A stretch of DNA of 64,000 bases from Acinetobacter oleivorans DR1 (GCF_000196795.1 NC_014259.1:2666001-2730000), one strand, 5' to 3'; positions 24,321-32,716 are shown, counted from the stretch's first letter. Notes: generated by a model not told the origin, from the letters alone. Made by a program: numbers and translations.

Positions 24321-25134
24321 AGCCACTCTCCTGTTGTTGAATAAGTTTAATTTTGGCAAGTTCCTCTTCTAATTCTTGCCATGATGGAATATTAAAGTCG
24401 CGTTCTAATAAAGTCGGTTTTACTCCACATACTTGGTAGGTATATCTCAATAGCTCCCAAACACGGTCACAAACTTCTGCACCATGCGTATCAATTAATA
24501 AATTTTTCTGAACTTGTTCATGCCCAGCAATATGTAAATAACGGATGCGCTCTTTTGGCATGTCTCGAATAAATCCAAATGCGTTACTGCCATGATTGAT
24601 ACTGTTGACATAGGCATTGTTTACATCAAGAAGTAAATCACAGTCTGCATATTGAATAACCTCACGGATAAATTCAGCTTCACTCATTTCGGCATTCGGC
24701 ATGACATAAGTAGAAACATTCTCTATAACTAATCTTTTCCCTAAAATATCTTGCACACGCAAAATGCGTTCAGCCACATATTTAACAGCTGCTTCTGTCA
24801 TCGGTATTGGCAATAAATCATATAAATAGCCACCATCATTTGTATAACTTAAATGTTCAGAATAAATTGGTACATCATATTGTTCTAAAAAGTTTTTTAC
24901 TCGACCAATAAATTCGAGATTAAGTGGATGCGGCCCTCCAATAGATAATGACAAGCCGTGACAAATTAACGGCGCTTTTTCAGCACACTGTGCAAGTAAT
25001 TTTGCATGTCGACCACCAAAACCTAGCCAATTTTCTGGGGCAACCTCAATAAAGTCCGGATATGTTTTTGCTGTTAGAAACGAATCTATGAAATCTCGTC
25101 TTAAACCAAGCCCTACACCATTCAACTCCATCAT
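24271..25134 (-). CDS. bufB: Multinuclear non-heme iron oxidase (DUF692), BufB/HvfB
   Basis: 287 residues from the ATG at 25134 (AAAGGAG before it). TIM-barrel DUF692 protein with the expected metal ligands in order: ICHGLSLSIGG, YSEHLSY, VIENVSTYV, LLLDVNNAYVN, YLHIAGHE and DTHGAEV. MNIO enzymes modify cysteines of a precursor peptide (thiooxazole-type products on the EGKCG-like motifs of bufferins). The precursor gene lies 70 bp upstream. Confidence 0.92.
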   Translation of the reverse strand: MMELNGVGLGLRRDFIDSFLTAKTYPDFIEVAPENWLGFGGRHAKLLAQCAEKAPLICHGLSLSIGGPHPLNLEFIGRVKNFLEQYDVPIYSEHLSYTNDGGYLYDLLPIPMTEAAVKYVAERILRVQDILGKRLVIENVSTYVMPNAEMSEAEFIREVIQYADCDLLLDVNNAYVNSINHGSNAFGFIRDMPKERIRYLHIAGHEQVQKNLLIDTHGAEVCDRVWELLRYTYQVCGVKPTLLERDFNIPSWQELEEELAKIKLIQQQESGYEGKSNILPNHATSVL

Positions 25135-25203
25135 GGTGATTTCTCCTTTTGGAAATGATGCCGACACTTACTATAAGGCCGACATCATCCATGATTAAAT
25201 TGT

Positions 25204-25512
25204 TTACTTGGCACCACACTTACCATCAGCAACTTTTTTATCTGCACCGCACTTGCCGTCCGCTGCTTTTTTAGTTGCACCGCATTTACCATCTGCTGCT
25301 TTTTTAGCTGCTCCACATTTTGCTTCAGCAGATTTTTCATGTTTTTTCATTTTGTTGGCTCCGCATTTCGCTTCACCACATTTACCATCGGCTGCTTTGG
25401 TTGCATGTACTTCGGTTGTTGTATTAGTGGCTGCTACAGCCATTTGCGTAGCTCCTGCAACTGAAAGTGCTAATAATGCTGCCACTGAAGTCATTGAGTT
25501 GAGTTTGTTCAT
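25204..25512 (-). CDS. bufA: Bufferin-type metallophore precursor (RiPP), BufA/HvfA
   Basis: 102 residues. A Sec signal peptide (SMTSVAALLALSVAGATQMAVA, cleavage around 27) is followed by a Lys/Ala-rich mature part with six KCG motifs (two EAKCG, one preceded by GEAKCG and four DGKCG-type) spaced 5-20 residues. KCG is the site modified by the DUF692 enzyme. The product is expected in the periplasm as a copper- or other metal-binding peptide. It is the first gene of the operon, behind an ECF-type promoter. The repeats are near identical at DNA level (GCTGATGGTAAATGCGGTGC), so copy number may vary between strains. Confidence 0.88.
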   Translation of the reverse strand: MNKLNSMTSVAALLALSVAGATQMAVAATNTTTEVHATKAADGKCGEAKCGANKMKKHEKSAEAKCGAAKKAADGKCGATKKAADGKCGADKKVADGKCGAK

Positions 25513-25564
25513 TTTCGTATTCCTTTAATGATAATTTCTCGGTTTGTACACATGTACATAAAGT

Positions 25565-25592
25565 TAGACGGACCAAATCCTTTTTTATTACA
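25565..25592 (-). promoter_or_regulatory. ECF-sigma promoter of bufA operon
   Basis: Minus strand TGTAAT (25587-25592), 16-bp spacer, CGTCTA (25565-25570). It has the same layout as the plus-strand site 23 bp away, so both are likely read by the sigma factor encoded in the operon. Confidence 0.65.
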
Positions 25593-25614
25593 CCGTAAAT
25601 AAAAAAATTTTTTA

Positions 25615-25642
25615 TGTAAGAAATACAGCTTCCATCCGACTA
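25615..25642 (+). promoter_or_regulatory. ECF-sigma promoter of the DoxX gene
   Basis: TGTAAG (25615-25620), 16-bp spacer, CGACTA (25637-25642), 35 bp before the DoxX start. It matches the divergent bufA promoter in both boxes and in spacing. Confidence 0.62.
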
Positions 25643-25676
25643 ATTATTATTCAATCGCAATGGATGTGAAATTATT

Positions 25677-26279
25677 ATGAAGAACTTTATTTATGGCTTA
25701 TGTAAATACTATCAACGCCTCGGCGAGTCCCTACAACATATTGATGGCATTGCAGCGCTGGCTATTCGATTGTACCTAGTCCCCATATTTTGGATGGCAG
25801 GCATAAATAAATTAATGCACTTCAATGACATTGTAGAATGGTTCGGCAACTCAGATGGAGGATTAGGACTTCCTTTCCCCTATTTAATGGCTTTGCTTGC
25901 AACAGCAACTGAGCTAGCAGGTGCAATACTTTTAACATTAGGTCTGTTTACCCGTTTAATTAGTATCCCACTCATTATTACAATGTTAGTTGCAATATTT
26001 ACGGTACATCTCCCTAATGGATGGCAAGCAATTGCTGACCCGCATGCACCCTTCGCAAACATGCAAGTATTGTCCTCCGCTGAAAAGTTAGATAAAGCTC
26101 GTGAAATTCTACAGAACTATGGCAACTATGACTGGCTTACATCGAGCGGTTCGTTTGTTATTTTAAATAATGGAATTGAATTTGCTGCGACCTACATGGT
26201 TATGTTGCTTGCTCTGCTTGTGCTTGGAGGTGGCCGTTACTTTAGTTTAGATTATTGGATTAAAAATAAATTGCACTAA
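25677..26279 (+). CDS. DoxX-family membrane protein (HvfX/BufD-like)
   Basis: 200 residues with four hydrophobic helices. RLYLVPIFWMAGINKLMHFNDIVEWFG is the DoxX N-terminal signature, and a periplasmic loop lies in the middle (IADPHAPFANMQ...). DoxX-like proteins accompany DUF692/DUF2063 clusters and may provide redox or export support. Here it is divergent from bufA but shares the ECF promoter type, so it belongs to the same regulon. The stop overlaps the convergent SDR gene by 4 bp. Confidence 0.85.
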   Translation: MKNFIYGLCKYYQRLGESLQHIDGIAALAIRLYLVPIFWMAGINKLMHFNDIVEWFGNSDGGLGLPFPYLMALLATATELAGAILLTLGLFTRLISIPLIITMLVAIFTVHLPNGWQAIADPHAPFANMQVLSSAEKLDKAREILQNYGNYDWLTSSGSFVILNNGIEFAATYMVMLLALLVLGGGRYFSLDYWIKNKLH

Positions 26280-27073
26280 TCGATTATTGCACCAGCCGTC
26301 ATATTTACCACGGTTGCAGTCATTGAGTTCGCATGTTCCGATGCTAGAAAAGCCACAGTTTCTGCAACCTGAGAAAGCGTGGGTAACCGTTTTAGCATAG
26401 TGCCCTGAGCCGCACCTTCAAGCCATTGTCCTATGCTGAGTCCCATTGCCTGTGCTTTTGACTCAAATAATTCACGCGTGTAGGAACCAGCTTGAACAGC
26501 ATCAACAATTGCATGTGAGCGAACACCCAGTACTCGTATATTCTTAGGGCCTAACTCACTAGCCAGTGCTTTAATAAAAGCTTCGATTCCGGCACAGCCC
26601 ACAATATGCCCCAGATGGCCCGGTATTGCCATCCGAGCTGAAGGTGCCACAATAGAAATCATTGTTCCGCCACGATCGCCGCCCATAAAAGGCACCACAG
26701 CTTTAGATATATTAAACTGAGCTGTAAGAAATGGATTTATTCCCCCGACGAACTCATCAAGATTTAATTCCAAAATTTCTTTGCCTTGATTATGTATAAA
26801 ACTGGTGGCATTGATGACCAAATCTAGCCCACCTGTATCTTGAGCAATTTGAGCCACGGTATTATTTATTGACTGACTGTCTAACACATCAACGCTGGCC
26901 GTATGAACCGCACCTCCAAGTTGATGAAGTTGTGTCGCAATGTTTTGAAGTTTATTTAAATCTCTTGCACACAAATAGACATGTGCACCTTCACGAATAA
27001 AAACCTTCGCAATTGCAGTACCAATTGCTCCACTGCCTCCAAAAATGACAGCCACTTTTCCCTTAAGCAACAT
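26276..27073 (-). CDS. SDR-fold protein lacking the catalytic Tyr-Lys pair
   Basis: 265-residue short-chain dehydrogenase/reductase fold. The cofactor loop is GGSGAIGTAIA (12-22), with CARD after beta-2, SVDV and VINATS. Where active SDRs carry YxxxK, the sequence reads GHLGHIVGCAGIEAF, with His for Tyr and Cys for Lys. The upstream Ser is kept (VAPSARM). It is therefore probably not a standard oxidoreductase; a binding role or altered chemistry is possible. Overlaps the DoxX stop by 4 bp, convergent. Confidence 0.8.
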   Translation of the reverse strand: MLLKGKVAVIFGGSGAIGTAIAKVFIREGAHVYLCARDLNKLQNIATQLHQLGGAVHTASVDVLDSQSINNTVAQIAQDTGGLDLVINATSFIHNQGKEILELNLDEFVGGINPFLTAQFNISKAVVPFMGGDRGGTMISIVAPSARMAIPGHLGHIVGCAGIEAFIKALASELGPKNIRVLGVRSHAIVDAVQAGSYTRELFESKAQAMGLSIGQWLEGAAQGTMLKRLPTLSQVAETVAFLASEHANSMTATVVNMTAGAIID

Positions 27074-27165
27074 TGCGGCATCCTCTTGTTATTATGTGCC
27101 ATCATTAAGTTATGTCACACAATCAAGAGTGATGCAATTTTATACAGTTTAGAGTTTGTATGAGC

Positions 27166-28110
27166 TTATCTAACTTTGACAAAAATAATATCTAAATCTC
27201 GCTTTGGTACAAACTTGGTTTTAGTCATTTGAAATTGAGTTGGACTAATCTTTTTAACTTCTCCATCCCAACAAAATGAAACCAGTTCGTCTTTATCGCG
27301 CTCAATGGTGAGCTTAAAGTTTTCAATCGGCTTTGCCCAATTTGCACCCGTCGTCAAAATATAGCCCAAAGCACTAAACGGCGAATTTTCTGAACTGGCT
27401 TTTTTTAAGCCCTGCTTAAATTGTTTATCCATACAAAATTGCTGGTTATATTCATCTGGATAGAGAGCAACAGAACCACCCACCAAAGGTTTATATTCAT
27501 GCTGAATTTTAGTCAGACTATTGGCTTTGAAGGTCTGCTTCCAACTATAGATCAATTGAGATGACCACGGAATCACATCATCTTTTTTAAAATTGGCTAA
27601 AATTTTCTGTATTTTTAGCTTATTACACTTCTTTAGCTTATCTACATAATACTCATAATCATCGTTATTACGCAGCCACGGATTAAGCATGTCTTTTTCA
27701 ATAAAACCACACTGCTTAAACTCATCTGTTGCGTCAATCAGCGGTGATCTCTCATCTTTTTGAATAAACGTTCGCACGTGCATTTCTGGTTTAATATTTT
27801 TACCATCCACCACAATATTAAAACTTTTTAAAAGCTCTTCAGTGTGAGCAAAGTCAGACTCAAAGAAATTATCAATGCGTGGTAACGGAAATAAAATCGT
27901 TTCAGTGACATCTTTATTGCTTAGGTTTTTATAGAGATAGTCGACTTTAATTCGTTTTTTACTAATAAATAGATCTTCGCTTTGCATGGCAATCTGCGAA
28001 TTTTTGAGATATTGAATCCCACCTGTACCCACGTAACCCGTAGAATCATTGGCTAAGCCATAGGTAGATAGTTGGACCAAAACAGCAAAGGTTATTGCAA
28101 GCTTTTTCAT
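27166..28110 (-). CDS. DUF4424-like secreted protein
   Basis: 314 residues from the ATG at 28110, with a signal peptide (MKKLAITFAVLVQLSTYGLA). The mature N-terminus NDSTGYVGTGGIQYLKNSQIAMQSEDLFISKKRIKVDY followed by FPLPRI is the DUF4424 pattern. Function is unknown, and a location in the periplasm or outer envelope is expected. Stands alone between the SDR and small hypothetical genes. Confidence 0.78.
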   Translation of the reverse strand: MKKLAITFAVLVQLSTYGLANDSTGYVGTGGIQYLKNSQIAMQSEDLFISKKRIKVDYLYKNLSNKDVTETILFPLPRIDNFFESDFAHTEELLKSFNIVVDGKNIKPEMHVRTFIQKDERSPLIDATDEFKQCGFIEKDMLNPWLRNNDDYEYYVDKLKKCNKLKIQKILANFKKDDVIPWSSQLIYSWKQTFKANSLTKIQHEYKPLVGGSVALYPDEYNQQFCMDKQFKQGLKKASSENSPFSALGYILTTGANWAKPIENFKLTIERDKDELVSFCWDGEVKKISPTQFQMTKTKFVPKRDLDIIFVKVR

Positions 28111-28231
28111 TTTTAAGCGCTCTGTCATTTTCTAATTATGAAATGTCGATCTGCAATAAAGCATAACTGTTTAAACGTCGGTGTTGTTAATCTTTTAGCG
28201 ACGATTCATATATCTCTTTAAAATCTAAAAT

Positions 28232-28585
28232 TTAATTAAAACTCAATTTCTGCTTCGTCATTTTTTTAGGCACACTAATTTTTCCAATAAAGTTGGTTAA
28301 CCATAAAATGCATTCATCACGGTGTTCAAAGTGAGGAATCAAACTGAGGTCAATTTTTATATCTCGATCTGCTAAAGGTAAGCTCAAGCAATATTCAAAA
28401 TCGATCGATTTATATTTCAACTTTAGGTCTTTTTCTTCGGCCTGCTTTTTTATTTCTGCCATAATGCGGTTAAGGTTAACAATCAAATTATTGGAAACTT
28501 GGTTGTTCTCATAGACACGTTCATAGACGTTTTCAGCAACGTCTATATATTTTATAAGCTCTGCATTTTCATTCATATCATTCAT
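28232..28585 (-). CDS. Hypothetical protein, 117 aa, paralogue of 28889-29347
   Basis: Soluble, Lys/Glu-rich protein. Shared blocks with its neighbour are VAENVYERV, LNRIMAEIKKQ, LKLKYKSIDFEYCLSLPL, IKIDLSLIPHFEHRDECILWLTNFI. No family recognised. The paralogy and separate transcription suggest a duplicated gene under independent control. Confidence 0.6.
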   Translation of the reverse strand: MNDMNENAELIKYIDVAENVYERVYENNQVSNNLIVNLNRIMAEIKKQAEEKDLKLKYKSIDFEYCLSLPLADRDIKIDLSLIPHFEHRDECILWLTNFIGKISVPKKMTKQKLSFN

Positions 28586-28888
28586 CTCTCTTTTTTAAAG
28601 ATTATGAACAGCTAAATGTTTAATTGCGTTACTTGACACATGGCTTATGTGAAAAGCGTATATATTTCTTTATCAAAAGATATATACAAGCCATTGTTAT
28701 ATAATAAAATCAGTTAATTCCGAGTAAATTTATATACATTTAATATTCTCAAAAATATGCCTTTACTCAAAAAGAAAGTTAACTCAGTCATTATTTTTTG
28801 AGTAAAAAAAACCGCCCCAGAAGGCGGTCGCTGAACTTAAAAACCAGCAGTATATAGAAGCAAGGTGGACGTTCACTTCTATATTCTT
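28586..28888. other. Intergenic region with terminator
   Basis: No gene. It contains the terminator at 28803-28828 and presumably the promoter of 28232-28585. Otherwise AT-rich with no recognised site. Confidence 0.5.
28803..28828 (-). terminator. Terminator of the 152-aa hypothetical gene
   Basis: Minus strand ACCGCC-TTCTGG-GGCGGT followed by eight T, a textbook terminator. Confidence 0.9.
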
Positions 28889-29347
28889 TTATGAAGGAGT
28901 TTTATTAGTTTTAATAAAATCCTCAGATTTAAAATAATTGATGATCATATCAGCATGCTCTTCTTTTGCAGGAGCAACAGTCATTGGAAACGCATCTTTC
29001 GACATCTTAAAACCTGGTGGCAAAAAATGCGAAATTGGTGGTAATTTAGGTTTTCCCCCTTCTGTGATTCGCTCGATAAAACCAGCTAACCAAAGAAGAT
29101 ACTCACCTTCATTTGCGAACTTCGGCATAACACTCAAATCAATCTGGACCTTGCACTCACTTAACGGTTTCGTTAAGTTTTCTTCAAAGTCTATATAGTT
29201 GAACTTGAGCTTAAACTCCGTTCCTTTAATGGCTTTTCGAATCTGACTAATTAAACAGTTAAGGTTCTGAGTAATGTCATCAGTGAATAAGCTATCTTTT
29301 TTAATATTTTTATAAACCTTTTCGGCTACAGCTAGATACTTTGGCAT
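28889..29347 (-). CDS. Hypothetical protein, 152 aa, paralogue of 28232-28585
   Basis: Starts MPKYLAVAEKVYKNIKK. It shares the SQIRKAIKGTEFKLKFNYIDFEENLTKPL and VQIDLSVMPKFANEGEYLLWLAGFIERI blocks with its paralogue and adds a 45-residue proline-rich tail (KPKLPPISHFLPPGFKM...). No known domain recognised. Cytosolic by composition. Confidence 0.62.
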   Translation of the reverse strand: MPKYLAVAEKVYKNIKKDSLFTDDITQNLNCLISQIRKAIKGTEFKLKFNYIDFEENLTKPLSECKVQIDLSVMPKFANEGEYLLWLAGFIERITEGGKPKLPPISHFLPPGFKMSKDAFPMTVAPAKEEHADMIINYFKSEDFIKTNKTPS

Positions 29348-29597
29348 TAACCTCTCTCCGTACTATTGTTATAAAGTGCTGATCTATGAATGTTTTCTGT
29401 CTTTGATTATGCTTAAAGTAGTGTAATTAAAGGTATCCTTATTAGAGTGCTTTGTAAGTAATTAGAACTTTATGTAAAGTGCACCATAAAAATACCTAAA
29501 AAAATTATGGTTTTGATAACTCATCCGCAAAAATGAATGGTTGAATAGAGATAATTAGAAACATTTATTTTCATATTATTTTGACCGTTTGGTAAAA

Positions 29598-29792
29598 TTA
29601 ATATGTTTTCATCTGTTTATCTCGTCTCACTAAACCTAAAACGGCTCTACGTACTCGTATTTCTTCTTCAGAAAAAGGTAACTGTTCAATGAGTTCCTGA
29701 ATTGAAAGAAAGTTATTTTCGATCAAGAAGCAGTCTTGCTCTGTTGTCCAATTAGTCGTAGCCGATTCAGTTTGTTTTAAATAGCGTTTCAT
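29598..29792 (-). CDS. Hypothetical protein, 64 aa, possible HTH
   Basis: MKRYLKQTESATTNWTTEQDCFLIENN... followed by SIQELIEQLPFSEEEIRVRRAVLGLVRR. The spacing of W, acidic and hydrophobic residues resembles a single SANT/Myb-like or sigma-4-like helical unit that could bind DNA, but this is a weak impression. Basic C-terminus. No partner gene. Confidence 0.5.
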   Translation of the reverse strand: MKRYLKQTESATTNWTTEQDCFLIENNFLSIQELIEQLPFSEEEIRVRRAVLGLVRRDKQMKTY

Positions 29793-29926
29793 ATTTCCTA
29801 GCAGACTTATTTACACATATAAAAAGCCTGCCTTTAGAGCAAGCTTAGATTTTACTTTGATCATTATTATAGCAGTTTATAGATCATATGTTCAGTTGAT
29901 CTTGTAGCCACACTAAATAGCCTTAC

Positions 29927-29953
29927 ATAAAAAAGCCCACAGTTTGTGGGCTT
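29927..29953 (-). terminator. Terminator of the 105-aa gene
   Basis: Minus strand AAGCCCACA-aac-TGTGGGCTT followed by TTTTA, nine bases past the stop. Confidence 0.9.
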
Positions 29954-29961
29954 ACTCTAGG

Positions 29962-30279
29962 TTATTTTGCGGCATTTACCCCAACAATAAACTGACTACA
30001 ATTAGAACCTTCAGATGCATTACCTAATTGCTTTTCAGAGAATTTGAATTTGGATGCAACTGACTCATAATCTTTTTTAAGGCTTTGACCTGTTAGCTCA
30101 CCTAGCTCTTTCACTTGTTCTGGCTTCAAGATGCCATGTTCAACCGCTTGATTTACCATGACACAGGCTGTAGTCATCGCGTCATAACGTGCAGCAGTTT
30201 TAGAGTAACCAAGAGCGCCTATTACACCACCAACAATTAAACCAATAATGACCGCTAAAGTTACGTGCATTTTATTCAT
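29962..30279 (-). CDS. Hypothetical membrane-anchored protein, 105 aa
   Basis: One N-terminal membrane span with glycine-zipper spacing (VIIGLIVGGVIGALGY), then a soluble part with two cysteines (TTACVMVN and GSNCSQF) and the helical segment KPEQVKELGELTGQSLKKDYESV. Probably anchored in the inner membrane facing the periplasm, where the cysteines could pair. Family not recognised. Confidence 0.68.
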   Translation of the reverse strand: MNKMHVTLAVIIGLIVGGVIGALGYSKTAARYDAMTTACVMVNQAVEHGILKPEQVKELGELTGQSLKKDYESVASKFKFSEKQLGNASEGSNCSQFIVGVNAAK

Positions 30280-30420
30280 TTTTTAAATACCTAAAAATCT
30301 AACGAAAAAACGAACACTTCAAAAGGATGTGCTCAAGTTCAATTAGGATAGTCGTATTTACATGATATAAAAAGTTAGATTCTGTCACATTTATTGATAG
30401 GTTGAGATACATATAAACCA

Positions 30421-31125
30421 TTAAGGTAAAAATGGCTGTGTTAGAAATACAAATCCGACAGAGAAAAAAGCATTATTGTGATGAGACATTTGATTGCCAT
30501 AACTTGCGTTTAATTGCACAAGGTCTTTATAGACCATGTATCGAAAACCTGTTTGGTAAAAGGCATCATTTCGGTCATTACCATATACTTCGGCAGTGAG
30601 TGTTAATGGATGAGTAAGTTGTGTTTCGGTTCCAATTCCCCACGTAGTTTGGTTTTTATGCGTAGTATTTTCACGTAACCAACCAAGGTTGGCATGGATT
30701 AAAAACTTATCATCCAATGTAGAAACACTTAAAGGAACATTAACCGTCCAATCTTTTTTTGAAGAATCTTTAGCATTTATTAGTGTGCCAAAAGAAAAGC
30801 CGATTCCCCAATCATTCGTTTCTAAGGGTTTTAATAAGGTTTTACCTTGTAAAGTTGCATAACTGACGTGCTCAGTATCATCGTTTACTCTTCCCATCCC
30901 TACCGCAAATTCAAAATTGCCGCCAAAATTACAGGCTGGTGTTGCCCAATATTCTTTGTTGTCAGGGTTATGCTGCGCCCAAGTTTCTAGTTGGCAAGTT
31001 TTTGGCGAAACAAGAGCAGCATCGTCCACAACCATAGGTCGTCCACTATGGCTAGCGTTAGATAATGCAAATAAACAGAAACCAGAAATAAGTGAGCGTT
31101 TCTTTAAAGTAAATAACACTGGCAT
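30421..31125 (-). CDS. Outer-membrane beta-barrel-like protein, attenuator-controlled
   Basis: About 234 residues. A signal peptide (LKKRSLISGFCLFALSNASHS) is followed by alternating aromatic beta strands (KEYWATPACNFGGNFEFAVGMGRV, WGIGFSFGTLI, LTLTAEVYGND, VGFVFL at the end), as in small outer-membrane proteins. Two cysteines (KTCQLE and PACNFG) may pair. The start is uncertain: ATG at 31134 or 31125, or GTG at 31119 which has GGGAG eight bases upstream. It is preceded by a leader-ORF/terminator switch. Substrate unknown. Confidence 0.7.
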   Translation of the reverse strand: MPVLFTLKKRSLISGFCLFALSNASHSGRPMVVDDAALVSPKTCQLETWAQHNPDNKEYWATPACNFGGNFEFAVGMGRVNDDTEHVSYATLQGKTLLKPLETNDWGIGFSFGTLINAKDSSKKDWTVNVPLSVSTLDDKFLIHANLGWLRENTTHKNQTTWGIGTETQLTHPLTLTAEVYGNDRNDAFYQTGFRYMVYKDLVQLNASYGNQMSHHNNAFFSVGFVFLTQPFLP

Positions 31126-31209
31126 CACTCCCATAAGTCATGGAGCACATGCAAGTACTGCAACCCGTCATGAATAAATCATGGGTTAATAATAGAAATG
31201 AAAAGATGA

Positions 31210-31268
31210 AAATAAAAAACCTCTTCTTGTATCCACAAAAAGAGGTCTGTCAGGACTTCAGTGGATAC
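31210..31268 (-). promoter_or_regulatory. Terminator/antiterminator switch
   Basis: On the minus strand GTATCCAC (31261-31268) can pair with GTGGATAC (31229-31236). The latter forms the loop of a terminator hairpin ACCTCTT (31240-31246) / AAGAGGT (31219-31225) followed by TTTTTTATTTT. The two structures exclude each other, which is the layout of an attenuator. The antiterminator arm begins at the base after the leader-ORF stop. Confidence 0.65.
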
Positions 31269-31313
31269 TTAGACTATTACCGATCGACTACCGTCACTCG
31301 AGCAAGTACTCAC
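31269..31313 (-). CDS. Putative leader peptide, 14 aa
   Basis: GTG start at 31313 with AGGAG (31321-31325) seven bases before it. The product is MSTCSSDGSRSVIV, with five Ser in fourteen and Val-Ile-Val at the end. The stop is directly adjacent to the antiterminator arm, so ribosome position would decide the fold. Not detected by size-limited gene callers. Which amino acid or signal is sensed is unclear. Confidence 0.45.
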   Translation of the reverse strand: MSTCSSDGSRSVIV

Positions 31314-31342
31314 ATTGAAGCTCCTAAAAATTTGTTGGGCGG

Positions 31343-31371
31343 ATTCTAAAATTACCTTAGTTAAATATCAA
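31343..31371 (-). promoter_or_regulatory. Sigma-70 promoter of the attenuated transcript
   Basis: TTGATA (31366-31371), 17-bp spacer, TAGAAT (31343-31348) on the minus strand. It predicts a start near 31336, just before the leader SD. Confidence 0.65.
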
Positions 31372-31409
31372 GTTAAAATTTCATGACAATCTAAGCTATA
31401 GAAAACTGC

Positions 31410-32705
31410 TTATTTTTGCTCGGTAAGATGCTGAGTTACCGCATTAAAAAATAAACTTTTTTCATTATCAAGCTCAGCGGATGGCATTGCAGTTTCCCAT
31501 GTACTCCACTGCATCATGACAATCTTGTCTTTAGGGTTAATGGCTAACATCTGTCCAAAAATACCCAGTCCCCAGAAAGTTTCATCAGAATTTTGTGTGC
31601 TTAATGGCGAACCTTTTTTGGCATGTGAATTCCACCATTGAAAACCATATATGCCTTTTGGGTAGTTTTCTGAGACAGAGCCTTTCGCTTGATTCCATTT
31701 GGTCGCTTGGGCTGTCCAACCATCGGGTAACATCTTGTCTCCATTAGAAACACGTCCTTCATTCAATATAAATTGTCCGAAACGCGCATAATCACGTAAC
31801 GTTGCATTAAACCCATGTCCACCCATGTCAACTTGATTACGGGTATAAGATTGCCAAACACCTTCTCGCTCCATACCTACCCGTTTCCAGACGTTATCTT
31901 CTAGGTATTTAGCAATATTTTCATGTGTAGCAGCTTCTAACACTTTACCCACCAAATATGCCCCACCTGTGCTATATGACCATACCGTTCCCGGTTCATA
32001 TTTCGCTTTCAGGTTTTTTACATTTTTATAGACACAAGCATCGGGATTATTAGCTGCCTCACAGTAGGTCATTTTTGCAAAATCTGAATTTGGATCTTTA
32101 TAGTTTTCATTCCATTCAACTCCTGATGTATGCTGCAAAAGCTGTTTTAAGGATACTTTTTCCCAAGCAGTTCCTTTCAAATCTGGTAAGTATTGAATGA
32201 TTGGATCATCTACTGATTTGATTTTACCTTGTTGAATAGCGACTCCAATTAATGTTGCCACAATAGACTTTGCAACTGAACGAGAAGTCCATAGAGTCGT
32301 TTCATTGTTGCCTTGTCCGTAATATTCATAAGCAATTTTGCCATCTTTTAATACAATCAGACCTGCAACACTTTGATTTTTTAAGTAGTCATTTAAATTA
32401 TAATTTTTACCATCTACTGAGTAATGGATATCTTTATTTTTAATGCTGTCCTTTAGTTTTGGAAGTGCAAGCACGTTTTTCTTATCAGGGTGAAAAACAC
32501 TGCCATCATAACTATGGAATGTATTTCGAAAGCCCACCACCCTTTGCTGTTGCGTCCATGTCAACATATCATGTGGGTCAGGTAATTTTTTATCCACGGT
32601 CGTTGGACAGTCCTTTAGTTCCAACTGCTGACAGCTATATTCAGCACAAGCGACACTACTGACGAATAGACCAGTGAACAGTAGGCTCATTTTTGTAATC
32701 TTCAT
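31410..32705 (-). CDS. Serine hydrolase of the beta-lactamase family (6-aminohexanoate-dimer hydrolase-like)
   Basis: 431 residues with a signal peptide (SLLFTGLFVSSVACA). The active-site SxxK is in LWTSRSVAKSIVATLIGVA, the second motif is YST (WSYSTGGAYLVGKV) and the third region contains FWGLGIFGQM. This is the class C / NylB-like serine hydrolase architecture of esterases and amidases, not a resistance enzyme by sequence. Periplasmic. It follows the porin gene by 11 bp, so the two are one transcription unit, suggesting uptake plus hydrolysis of a common substrate. Confidence 0.87.
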   Translation of the reverse strand: MKITKMSLLFTGLFVSSVACAEYSCQQLELKDCPTTVDKKLPDPHDMLTWTQQQRVVGFRNTFHSYDGSVFHPDKKNVLALPKLKDSIKNKDIHYSVDGKNYNLNDYLKNQSVAGLIVLKDGKIAYEYYGQGNNETTLWTSRSVAKSIVATLIGVAIQQGKIKSVDDPIIQYLPDLKGTAWEKVSLKQLLQHTSGVEWNENYKDPNSDFAKMTYCEAANNPDACVYKNVKNLKAKYEPGTVWSYSTGGAYLVGKVLEAATHENIAKYLEDNVWKRVGMEREGVWQSYTRNQVDMGGHGFNATLRDYARFGQFILNEGRVSNGDKMLPDGWTAQATKWNQAKGSVSENYPKGIYGFQWWNSHAKKGSPLSTQNSDETFWGLGIFGQMLAINPKDKIVMMQWSTWETAMPSAELDNEKSLFFNAVTQHLTEQK

Positions 32706-32716
32706 CTTTTTTTCCC

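Noticed and set aside
25208..25528. 106-codon plus-strand open frame opposite the bufferin gene
   Set aside because: It is the antisense shadow of the KCG repeats; the minus frame has a signal peptide and the RiPP context.
31140..31325. Known riboswitch in front of the outer-membrane protein gene
   Set aside because: The leader does not show conserved blocks of any class I know; an SD-preceded short ORF next to the antiterminator fits attenuation better.
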